Source: a bacterium
GTDB lineage: Bacteria > JAMCPX01
Length of the DNA: 6,191 nt
Direction: 5' to 3'
NCBI GenBank assembly: GCA_021815065.1
Contig: JAKAHI010000093.1
Span: 1-6,191 of the forward strand
Under the pieces are notes generated by a model, which saw only the letters and a program-made list of their open reading frames with translations, had not been told where the DNA came from and did not search any database. Below are positions 1-6,057 of this stretch, piece by piece. The position numbers and the translations under genes were made by a program. Every line of letters starts with the position of its first letter. Position 1 is the first letter of the stretch.

Positions 1-26
1 AAATTGCCCGATTAAGTTACCGTGGT

Positions 27-2240
27 ATGCATTTAAAAATAGTCCGGAGATCCTTACCGTTATTCTTCCTTTTGCTTTTTGTAGCTTCCTGCAGTCTCAT
101 ACGGCCAATCGTGATAAAAAAACAATACTCTCTTGAAGATGTCAAAAATGCAAGCTCTGCGGGGAATTATAAACTCGCATACACGGAATTAAACTATGTC
201 CCTGCATCGGGAATGTCCGGGGAACCGCTGCTGCAGTATACGTTTATGCAGGCCTTCTTAAGCTACCAAACTGCACATTATAAGCGCGCACAGAAGTATT
301 TTAAACAATTGCTGGCTGATAAAACAGGTATTCTTGATTATGTAAATTGGTATCTCGCCAACAGCTATGTGAAGGCCGGTGATTGCAGCAGTTCTCTGAC
401 ACAACTGCATCTCATTGCGGATGCTTACACCGAAAGCGTGTTCTTCAAACCTTCCATACAACTGATGGGTCAGTGTTTGGCGGAGATGAAAGAATACAAC
501 AATGCCATAGCGCTTTATTCCGGTTATATAACAGACTCTTCCTTTTACCGGCAACTGCCTGAAATGCTTACACAGAGGGCTGCCCTGTATGTGAGCACCG
601 GTAATACTATGAACGGTATAAACGATTATGTAAAGGTGTACACCATGTTCCCGGCCTCACCGTACGCAGGCATCGCATTCAGTGCGCTCAGCGCCATAAC
701 GGATGTTACCAGCTTAAACATTGACCATTATCAGATAGCGCGTCTGCTGATGATGGAGGGCAACTACACTAAGGCCTTAGACGAACTGAATATGGCCGTT
801 CCGGGACTGCGCGAGAGCGGCAACAACAAGAAAATTTCCAATTTGTACAAGGATACCGGCATTGCATATTATTATGCGGGACACTACAACGAGGCGATAA
901 CTGCATTGGAAACATCCCTGCACTATAATACCAAAGACCGCGATTACCCGGAGATACTATTCTGGCTTGGCAAATGTTTTATAAAACGCGGCATGACGGA
1001 TTATGCGAAAAGCACATTTATGCAGCTGGCATATATAAAGAGCAGCTACGCGCCCATGGCCATGTATAAGCTCTTCGCGCTTTATCAGGATGAAAACAAC
1101 GAACATGCGGCGCAGCGATGGTTATTGAAACTTGCAAACACCAATACACCTTTCTCGCTGACAGCTTACTGGAACCTTGCGTGGTCATTTTATAAAACCG
1201 GTGATTTTAAAGATGCACTTTCTTATTTAACAAAAATGGAGCGTTCAAAATACAGCGATGAATCCGAAAAAATAAAATCGGCATATTGGCAGGCGAGGAT
1301 CCTGTTAAAAAGAGGGAATGCCGATAAAGCCAATAAAATCTTTTTTAAGATAGCGAACACAATGCCCATGAACTATTATACGCTCATGGCAAACATGTGG
1401 ATAGGAGTGAATACGGTTTCTTACGATGCCAATGCCATTTATTCTCCAAAACCCGTACAGTTGGATCCTTCTTTCCGGTACCATTATTCGAGATATCTGT
1501 TCCTCATGAACATTGGACTTCGTCAGGAAGCGATCCGTGAACTTGCGGCACTTTCCGCACTCAATCTTTCCAGAAACGAATACCTCCTGCTCTGCCGGGA
1601 ATATTACGTTAACGGCGACTTTTTTCACAGCCTCTTTATCGCTCGTACGGAGCTCGGCGATAAGTTGCAGACATTTGACGGAGACACCGCGCCCGTATGG
1701 TTTTATAGCTATCCTGCCGGTTATTCCCAGATAATAAAAAACTATACTGTAAAATATCAGCTCGATCCGTTTATCCTCTATTCGCTTATCCTCCAGGAAA
1801 GCAGATACAAACCCGATGCTGTCTCAAATGCGGGTGCCTTGGGTATCATGCAGATTATGCCGTCAACAGCCTCACGGGTGGCAAAAAGTATAGACCTTAC
1901 TCCGTTCTCCTCTCAAATACTCATGGATCCCCAGATAAATTTAGGCATCGGAACCTGGTATTTTAAACAGCTTATGGTGAAGTACAAAGGTAATTATGTT
2001 TTGAGCCTCGCGGCATATAATGCAGGTGAGAAGTCGGTCGACCAGTGGCTGGCGCATTCTACGGACTGTAATACTGACGAATTCATAGAGGACATACCAT
2101 TTCCGGAAACCCGGCATTACGTAAAGAGCATCCTTTCAAATCTCGTTGCCTATTCGATGATATACGGAGGCAGTATCAATCTTGAAAAGCACCTGTACAT
2201 GGAAGGCAGTTTCTTGAAAAACTGCCTTCCAAAGAAGTAG
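27..2240 (+). CDS. slt: Slt-type lytic murein transglycosylase, predicted lipoprotein with TPR-like helical region
   Basis: This enzyme should cleave the MurNAc-GlcNAc bond of peptidoglycan without hydrolysis, leaving 1,6-anhydro-MurNAc ends, in the periplasm. The protein is 737 aa. Residues 1-22 form a lipoprotein signal: RR at 7-8, a Leu/Phe-rich core, and lipobox V19-A20-S21-C22. Ser at +2 fits outer-membrane sorting. Residues of about 40-480 are helical TPR-like repeats, clearest near 275-308, 379-410 and 418-445, like the Slt70 superhelical ring. The C-terminal SLT domain shows the catalytic Glu591 in an E-S-R motif, GALGIMQIMP at 603-612 and AAYNAG at 662-667. It is longer than E. coli Slt70 (about 620 aa mature), mainly through the repeat region. 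ATG at 27 is the first start in frame in the window and gives a good signal peptide, but no clear Shine-Dalgarno precedes it. The stop lies 2 bases from the convergent ferritin-like gene. Confidence 0.93.
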   Translation: MHLKIVRRSLPLFFLLLFVASCSLIRPIVIKKQYSLEDVKNASSAGNYKLAYTELNYVPASGMSGEPLLQYTFMQAFLSYQTAHYKRAQKYFKQLLADKTGILDYVNWYLANSYVKAGDCSSSLTQLHLIADAYTESVFFKPSIQLMGQCLAEMKEYNNAIALYSGYITDSSFYRQLPEMLTQRAALYVSTGNTMNGINDYVKVYTMFPASPYAGIAFSALSAITDVTSLNIDHYQIARLLMMEGNYTKALDELNMAVPGLRESGNNKKISNLYKDTGIAYYYAGHYNEAITALETSLHYNTKDRDYPEILFWLGKCFIKRGMTDYAKSTFMQLAYIKSSYAPMAMYKLFALYQDENNEHAAQRWLLKLANTNTPFSLTAYWNLAWSFYKTGDFKDALSYLTKMERSKYSDESEKIKSAYWQARILLKRGNADKANKIFFKIANTMPMNYYTLMANMWIGVNTVSYDANAIYSPKPVQLDPSFRYHYSRYLFLMNIGLRQEAIRELAALSALNLSRNEYLLLCREYYVNGDFFHSLFIARTELGDKLQTFDGDTAPVWFYSYPAGYSQIIKNYTVKYQLDPFILYSLILQESRYKPDAVSNAGALGIMQIMPSTASRVAKSIDLTPFSSQILMDPQINLGIGTWYFKQLMVKYKGNYVLSLAAYNAGEKSVDQWLAHSTDCNTDEFIEDIPFPETRHYVKSILSNLVAYSMIYGGSINLEKHLYMEGSFLKNCLPKK
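2200..2231. repeat. Perfect 13-bp inverted repeat (strong stem-loop) at the 3' end of the transglycosylase gene
   Basis: Arms at 2200-2212 and 2219-2231 are exactly complementary, with a 6-base loop (cttgaa). The repeat lies within the last codons of the transglycosylase, ending 9 bases before its stop. It also lies just past the stop of the convergent ferritin-like gene, so transcripts from either side could form it. Neither strand has a U-run after the stem, so it is not a canonical intrinsic terminator. It may still block 3' exonucleases or help separate the two converging transcripts. Confidence 0.75.
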
Positions 2241-2242
2241 GA

Positions 2243-2761
2243 TTACATCTCTACAGAATATTCCATGGTATCAAACCAGAAACCGGTTTTCTTAATGTTG
2301 TCAATCTCTGCCTGGATCATGGTGTAATGTGCTTCTTCCATCTCTGCAAGCCGCTTGAAGGTCGTCTGTATTTCGGGTAATGCCGCATTTTTTGCGTTGG
2401 TTGAATAATAATCAACCGCCCTCTGTTCAAGTGCCCGTGCAGTCTCAAGTGCGGACAGTTCGGTTGCATTCGCCTTGCCCATGGTCTGTATATCCTTCTG
2501 GCTAATTTTTGGCAGCAACGGTTCTACGGCCGAACGGTCAATCTCAATGGATTGCCAGCCTTTCTGTGCGATGATATTGTTGATCTGGTTATCCAGAAGT
2601 GTCATGTGTCCGAACTCGTCTGTTGCAAGCCGTATGAACATGTTTTTACCGCCTAGATCTTTTGTCTGACGTGCAAACTTAAGATAGGTTAAAAGTGCTT
2701 CTTTCTCAGACTCGTTGGCACCGCGTAATACCTTGAGTAACTCTTTATCTCTGTTTTCCAT
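2243..2761 (-). CDS. Diiron ferritin-like (rubrerythrin-family) protein, second of a tandem pair
   Basis: This is a cytoplasmic four-helix-bundle protein of 172 aa, of the rubrerythrin-like ferritin superfamily. Such proteins bind a non-haem diiron centre and reduce peroxide or handle iron in anaerobes; the exact substrate here is unknown. The expected ligand pattern is present in order: E19 (seven residues before Y26), E49-x-x-H52, E112 (seven before Y119) and E142-x-x-H145. There is no CxxC rubredoxin domain, so it is not a classical rubrerythrin and needs an outside electron donor. Its C-terminus is aromatic-rich (FWFDTMEY), a tail I associate with this subfamily. The start is ATG at 2759-2761, with a strong AGGAGGT 6 bases upstream. 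It follows the first ferritin-like gene by 15 bases, so the two are surely co-transcribed. Confidence 0.88.
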   Translation of the reverse strand: MENRDKELLKVLRGANESEKEALLTYLKFARQTKDLGGKNMFIRLATDEFGHMTLLDNQINNIIAQKGWQSIEIDRSAVEPLLPKISQKDIQTMGKANATELSALETARALEQRAVDYYSTNAKNAALPEIQTTFKRLAEMEEAHYTMIQAEIDNIKKTGFWFDTMEYSVEM

Positions 2762-2776
2762 TTATTTACCTCCTGT

Positions 2777-3229
2777 TTAGTCTTCTGTAAGAACGTATGC
2801 ATCGTACTCCAACTGGAGAGAATCGCGATGAGACTGTTCTTCCTTAATAAGCCTGTCGAATATCTTTTGCTGTTCCGGATCTTTAACAATATTCCGGATA
2901 TCCGTATACAGTTTCGCCGACAGTGTCTCTCTTTTTATGGCAAGCAAGAGTATCTGCTGATATTCCATATGAAACTGCATATCATTCGGGAATGACTCGT
3001 GGACTGAATAGTCATCAATGTTCAGCACGGAAAGATCCATGAGCACTTCTTTCGACAACTGCATGCTTTCAAGCTTTTGCTTGTGAATGAGTTCCTGCCT
3101 TGCAAGTTGATCAAAAAATGTTTTGGCGTTCGATGTCTTCGCATTCTTTTTTGCTTCTGTATAGAAGTTATAGGCGTCCAATTCCCGCTCTATGGCGAAC
3201 TGAACTATGTCTTTATACTGTTTATCCAT
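2777..3229 (-). CDS. Diiron ferritin-like (rubrerythrin-family) protein, first of a tandem pair
   Basis: The protein is 150 aa and predicted to be a cytoplasmic four-helix bundle of the rubrerythrin-like ferritin superfamily. Both halves carry the E...Y / ExxH signature: E16 (seven residues before Y23), E46-x-x-H49, E101 (seven before Y108) and E131-x-x-H134, giving a complete diiron ligand set. It lacks a rubredoxin domain. It differs clearly from its downstream neighbour outside the ligand pattern, so the two are old paralogues rather than a recent duplication. ATG at 3227-3229 is preceded by AAGGAGAG at good spacing, and a sigma70-like promoter lies about 45 bases further up. A role in peroxide or iron handling is inferred from the family; no PerR- or Fur-type operator was recognised. 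Confidence 0.87.
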   Translation of the reverse strand: MDKQYKDIVQFAIERELDAYNFYTEAKKNAKTSNAKTFFDQLARQELIHKQKLESMQLSKEVLMDLSVLNIDDYSVHESFPNDMQFHMEYQQILLLAIKRETLSAKLYTDIRNIVKDPEQQKIFDRLIKEEQSHRDSLQLEYDAYVLTED

Positions 3230-3271
3230 AAACTCTCCTTAAAAGTTAAGCATCCTTATGAGAATGTAAAG

Positions 3272-3299
3272 AATATAAAATTAAATACAAGACGGTCAA
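3272..3299 (-). promoter_or_regulatory. Sigma70-like promoter for the ferritin-like gene pair
   Basis: Reading the minus strand, TTGACC (3294-3299) is followed after 16 bases by TATATT (3272-3277). Both hexamers are close to consensus, the surroundings are AT-rich, and the predicted start of transcription is about 35 bases before the first ferritin-like gene. It is the best promoter in the window and makes the pair a unit separate from tyrS upstream. Confidence 0.65.
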
Positions 3300-3329
3300 T
3301 AGATTTTTAAATATGTGTGTTCCTGAGCC

Positions 3330-3366
3330 GTCCGTCGTGTTTAAACGGACCGGGAAAGAAACCCGG
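3330..3366 (-). terminator. Adjacent small stem-loops after tyrS, possible weak terminator
   Basis: Just past the tyrS stop are two inverted repeats: CCGGG/CCCGG (3350-3354 and 3362-3366, 7-base loop) and GTCCGT/ACGGAC (3330-3335 and 3345-3350, 9-base loop). They share base 3350, so they are adjacent or mutually exclusive. No U-run follows in the tyrS direction, so intrinsic termination is uncertain. The position between tyrS and the next promoter is what one would expect of a transcript end. Confidence 0.35.
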
Positions 3367-3373
3367 CGTGTTC

Positions 3374-4564
3374 TTATACGAATACAATCTTGACCGGTTT
3401 GTTCTTCCCTGACTGAATGACATACGAGCCTTTTGTATCTATTTTATAAAAAATATCTTTTACCGGCGATCCGTTTATGGTAACCCCGCCTCCCTGGATA
3501 AGCCGTTTTGCTTCTGTTTTGCTTGGGGCTGCAGCCGCATCAACCAGGATCTGGTATACAAAAGCCTGCTCACCCGAAGATTTCAGTTTGAATTCCTGGA
3601 GTTCGTCGGGCACCTCTTTTCTGGAGAATACCTTTTCGAAGGACCCTTGAGCCTGCAGTGCCTCGTCAGAAGAATAAAACCTTTTGCACAGCAGCAATGC
3701 GAGCTGTTTTTTTATTTCCATGGGGTTTATTTTTCTCAGCCTTGACTGTCCTTTTAATTGTTCTATTTCATCCTGCGGCAGCTCCGTTAAAAGTTCATAG
3801 TACGTCCACATCAGATCATCCGATATACTCATGACCTTGCCGTAGATAGTATCTGCGGGCTCATCTATTCCTATATAGTTGCCGTATGATTTGCTCATCT
3901 TCTTTACTCCGTCAAGCCCCGGCAAAAGCGGCATGGTAAGCACAACCTGCGGCTGCTGGCCATAAGCTTCCTGAAGCACCCTGCCGACCAGAAGGTTGAA
4001 TTTTTGATCCGAGCCCCCGATCTCGACATCCGCTTTCAGCATTACGGAATCGTATCCCTGCATCAGCGGGTAAAGGAGCTCGTGCATGCCGATGGGTTTT
4101 TTTTCAGAGTATCTTTTCGTAAAGTCATCCCGTTCGAGCAGTCTTGCGACCGTATACCGTGAAGTAAGTTTTATCAACTCCATCATGTCGAATTTCATAT
4201 ACCACTCGGAATTATACCGTACTTCCGTCTTGCCGGGGTCGAGTATCTTGAATGCCTGCATGGTGTACGTCTTTGCATTCTCCTGCACCTGCTCTCTGGT
4301 GAGCTGGGGCCTTGTTATCGACACACCCGTGGGGTCGCCTATCATTGCCGTAAAATCGCCTATCAGGAAAACAACGGTATGCCCTGCGAGCTGGAAGTGC
4401 CTCAGTTTCTCCATGAGTACCGTGTGGCCCAAATGTATATCCGCCGAGGTAGGATCAAAGCCGGCCTTGATGCGGAGAGGTCTGTCGGTTGAAAGCCGTT
4501 TTTTTAATTCGGTCTCCTGAATAATCTCAACAGAGCCCTTTTTTATAAGTGAGAAAGATTCCAT
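3374..4564 (-). CDS. tyrS: Tyrosine--tRNA ligase
   Basis: This class Ic synthetase charges tRNA-Tyr with tyrosine in the cytoplasm, using ATP. The protein is 396 aa from the chosen start. The Rossmann catalytic domain has GFDPTSADIHLGH at 35-47 (the HIGH motif as HLGH, 44-47), the substrate-binding stretch EIGGSDQKFN at about 181-190 and KMSKS at 222-226. The C-terminal S4-like RNA-binding domain starts near 351 (EAKRLIQGGGVTING). The motif style and length match the TyrZ-like subtype (about 400 aa) better than the E. coli type. ATG at 4562-4564 is preferred: the next residues (MESFSLIKKGSVEII) fit the usual N-terminus of this subtype. A TTG 33 bases further up would lie within the U-run of the ferredoxin terminator. 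No Shine-Dalgarno is visible before the ATG. Confidence 0.96.
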   Translation of the reverse strand: MESFSLIKKGSVEIIQETELKKRLSTDRPLRIKAGFDPTSADIHLGHTVLMEKLRHFQLAGHTVVFLIGDFTAMIGDPTGVSITRPQLTREQVQENAKTYTMQAFKILDPGKTEVRYNSEWYMKFDMMELIKLTSRYTVARLLERDDFTKRYSEKKPIGMHELLYPLMQGYDSVMLKADVEIGGSDQKFNLLVGRVLQEAYGQQPQVVLTMPLLPGLDGVKKMSKSYGNYIGIDEPADTIYGKVMSISDDLMWTYYELLTELPQDEIEQLKGQSRLRKINPMEIKKQLALLLCKRFYSSDEALQAQGSFEKVFSRKEVPDELQEFKLKSSGEQAFVYQILVDAAAAPSKTEAKRLIQGGGVTINGSPVKDIFYKIDTKGSYVIQSGKNKPVKIVFV

Positions 4565-4596
4565 AACTATGGTGAATAGATTTACAATTTTAAGCA

Positions 4597-4627
4597 ATAA
4601 AAAAGGACGGTCTTGAGCGGCCGTCCT
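4597..4627 (-). terminator. Rho-independent terminator of the ferredoxin gene
   Basis: On the minus strand a GC-rich stem AGGACGG/CCGTCCT (arms 4621-4627 and 4604-4610, 10-base loop) runs straight into TTTTTTATT (4597-4605, overlapping the stem base). It begins 8 bases after the ferredoxin stop. This is a textbook intrinsic terminator and ends the frr-amidohydrolase-ferredoxin transcript before tyrS. Confidence 0.88.
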
Positions 4628-4635
4628 CTTTTCGT

Positions 4636-4836
4636 TCAGGCTTTTATTATACAGTTAACAGGGCAAACTGCGACGCAATATTGTACTGTTATCTTACCTG
4701 CCTTTATTTCCTCGTCATCCTCTGTGCATTTCTCAGGGTCTATTACATAGAGATCTCCTGGACTTATGGCTCCACGTGGACACTCAGGTTCACATACGCC
4801 ACAGGCAATGCACTCCTCTGTAATCTTCATCGCCAT
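4636..4836 (-). CDS. Small 2[4Fe-4S]-type ferredoxin with one cluster-II cysteine replaced by Asp
   Basis: This is a soluble low-potential electron carrier of 66 aa. The first motif is complete: C9-x2-C12-x2-C15-x3-C19-P. The second half has C37, then C54-x3-C58-P-x3-C62. This matches the Allochromatium-type ferredoxins, in which a loop separates the CxxC pair from the CxxxCP. In that family cluster I uses C9, C12, C15 and C58; cluster II uses C19, C37, the Cys at position 40 and C54; C62 is extra. Here position 40 is Asp (CTED rather than CTEC), and the loop to C54 is about 5 residues longer and acidic/Lys-rich. The frame is uninterrupted on both sides, so a frameshift is unlikely. Cluster II may be [3Fe-4S], Asp-ligated or absent. 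ATG at 4834-4836 has AAGGAGG 8 bases upstream. It follows the amidohydrolase by 60 bases. Confidence 0.92.
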   Translation of the reverse strand: MAMKITEECIACGVCEPECPRGAISPGDLYVIDPEKCTEDDEEIKAGKITVQYCVAVCPVNCIIKA

Positions 4837-4859
4837 GTCTATTTCCTCCTTTTTATAGT

Positions 4860-4900
4860 TTGAACACCATCTTTTAACATCTCCGGAAAGGTGTGGTCAA
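4860..4900 (-). repeat. Interrupted inverted repeat upstream of the ferredoxin gene
   Basis: On the minus strand TTGACCACACC (4890-4900) pairs with GGTGTTCAA (4860-4868), giving nine pairs with a 2-base bulge, across a 21-base spacer. The arms surround the candidate -35 and -10 boxes, so this could be a binding site, a leader hairpin in read-through RNA, or chance. No U-run follows, so it is not an intrinsic terminator. Confidence 0.3.
4872..4900 (-). promoter_or_regulatory. Possible promoter for the ferredoxin gene
   Basis: On the minus strand TTGACC (4895-4900, overlapping the amidohydrolase stop) is followed after 17 bases by TTAAAA (4872-4877). The -10 box is weak. However, the roughly 50 bases just upstream (4900-4950) contain only four G or C, which would suit an UP element. 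The ferredoxin could thus be transcribed independently as well as from upstream. Confidence 0.35.
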
Positions 4901-6057
4901 TCATATTTAATATAATATTCTTTTTTTATATTTAAAAGTAAAGTTTTATTTCTATACAATTCCAATGCCGTTAATGCAAGCAACATCGCACCCGTCTTCA
5001 TAACCGTGTAGGCTTCAGGCTTGTTTGCCTGGATCCTGAATGCCTCGGAATGTGCGGGACAGTCCGGTCTTGTTATTGCGAGGGTCGGATGAATCACCGG
5101 GATCACGTGGCTCACATTACCGATGTCTGAAGAGCCGAGTTCTTTATCCGTAAAAAACCGGTCGATCTTTACCCGCAGTTTTTTTAATTGCTTTTCAAAA
5201 AGTCGGGCAAGCCGGATATTGGGCTTCAGGGGATAATAAACATTTCCCGACCGCTTGATTGAATAGTCAAGGTTAAAGGCAATGGCCGCACCCTTTACCA
5301 TATTCGAAAATCTTTTGACCAGTACGGCGTGAGATTCGAGATCTTTTGCCCTTATATAAAACTCCGCTTCTGCGGAAGCCGGAATAATATTGGCTGCACT
5401 TCCTCCCTGTTTTATGATCCCGTTTATCTTGTTCCCATCAGGCATGGTTATCCTGTTTATGTCGATGGCCTGGAAAAGGGAGAGCATTCCGGACAGGGCA
5501 TTTTTACCGTTCCATGGATTTGCCGATGCATGTGATGAAATACCTTTCATTACAACGTTAAACCGTTCGAGCGAAAGAGATAATTTTACAATCTCCGTTT
5601 TATCCGCCGGATGTATCATCATGGCGGCATCCATGGATTTGAAGACCCCTTTGTTTGCAAGCTGTGCTTTTGCACCGACGGTTTCTTCGGCCGGACAGCC
5701 GACCACGGTTATCGTCCCTTCCGAAGGTTCTAAGACAGACGCTATGCCCAGAGCAGCAAGCGTTGTCATTCCGGAAATAAGGTGATGTCCGCACGCATGT
5801 CCAAGCCCTTCAAGTGCGTCATACTCGGCAAGGAGCGCAATACTGGGTTTGCCCGTGCCGTGCGTAGCTATAAAAGCAGTCGGGAGACCCGGGACGTCTT
5901 TCAGAGAAAAATCGTGTGACTTGAGCAGACGGCAGATTCTCGATTTTGCTTCATACTCGTGCAGGCCATACTCGGGGTGCTGATAGAGGTAGCGGGCGAT
6001 ATTCGCTGCTTCAGGATAAGCGCGCTCTATGGCTTTTGAGAGGGGTAGGATTGATAT
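4897..6057 (-). CDS. M20-family amidohydrolase/peptidase (AbgB/PM20D2-like), apparent ATA start
   Basis: This is a metal-dependent hydrolase of the M20 family, which cleaves amide bonds of N-acyl amino acids or small dipeptides in the cytoplasm; the substrate is unknown. Counting from ATA at 6055-6057, it has 386 codons, a normal family length. Motifs: IARYLYQHPEYG at 20-31, LLAEYDALEG at 75-84, metal-binding GHACGHH at 86-92, CPAEE at 121-125 with the catalytic Glu region, SHASANPW at 174-182 in the dimerisation domain, GGSAANIIP at 218-226, GSSDIGNVSH at 308-317 and PAHSEAFR at 334-341. The frame is open from the frr stop onwards but contains no ATG, GTG or TTG until codon 97, which is after the metal-binding motif and so cannot be the start. 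A GGAGGT lies 5 bases before the ATA. The last 15 or so codons are extremely AT-rich and extend past the usual C-terminus. It may be a real gene with a rare start, or one with a start-codon mutation or sequencing error. Confidence 0.85.
   Translation of the reverse strand: MSILPLSKAIERAYPEAANIARYLYQHPEYGLHEYEAKSRICRLLKSHDFSLKDVPGLPTAFIATHGTGKPSIALLAEYDALEGLGHACGHHLISGMTTLAALGIASVLEPSEGTITVVGCPAEETVGAKAQLANKGVFKSMDAAMMIHPADKTEIVKLSLSLERFNVVMKGISSHASANPWNGKNALSGMLSLFQAIDINRITMPDGNKINGIIKQGGSAANIIPASAEAEFYIRAKDLESHAVLVKRFSNMVKGAAIAFNLDYSIKRSGNVYYPLKPNIRLARLFEKQLKKLRVKIDRFFTDKELGSSDIGNVSHVIPVIHPTLAITRPDCPAHSEAFRIQANKPEAYTVMKTGAMLLALTALELYRNKTLLLNIKKEYYIKYD

Noticed and set aside
1..15. Possible 3' end of an upstream gene (Lys-Leu-Pro-Asp-stop)
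   Set aside because: Only four codons are visible before the TAA at 13-15, too few to support a gene, though it would fit an upstream neighbour of the transglycosylase.
1305..1628. 107-codon open frame on the minus strand
   Set aside because: It lies wholly inside the transglycosylase gene on the opposite strand with no recognisable features.
3238..3250. Small palindrome CTTAA-CTT-TTAAG before the first ferritin-like gene, considered as a peroxide-regulator operator
   Set aside because: It is short, overlaps the Shine-Dalgarno, and does not match PerR or Fur box consensus.
4086..4520. 144-codon open frame on the plus strand
   Set aside because: It is antisense to the conserved catalytic region of tyrS and resembles no known protein; a shadow frame.
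4595..4597. TTG as the start of tyrS (407-aa form)
   Set aside because: It lies in the U-run of the ferredoxin terminator, has no Shine-Dalgarno, and the extra 11 residues do not fit the family N-terminus.
5767..5769. ATG as the start of the amidohydrolase (290-aa form)
   Set aside because: It would remove the HPE segment and the GHACGHH metal-binding motif, which are plainly encoded in the same open frame upstream; no ribosome binding site precedes it.
5390..5785. 131-codon open frame on the plus strand
   Set aside because: It is antisense to the amidohydrolase motifs, with no ribosome binding site or recognisable domain; a shadow frame.
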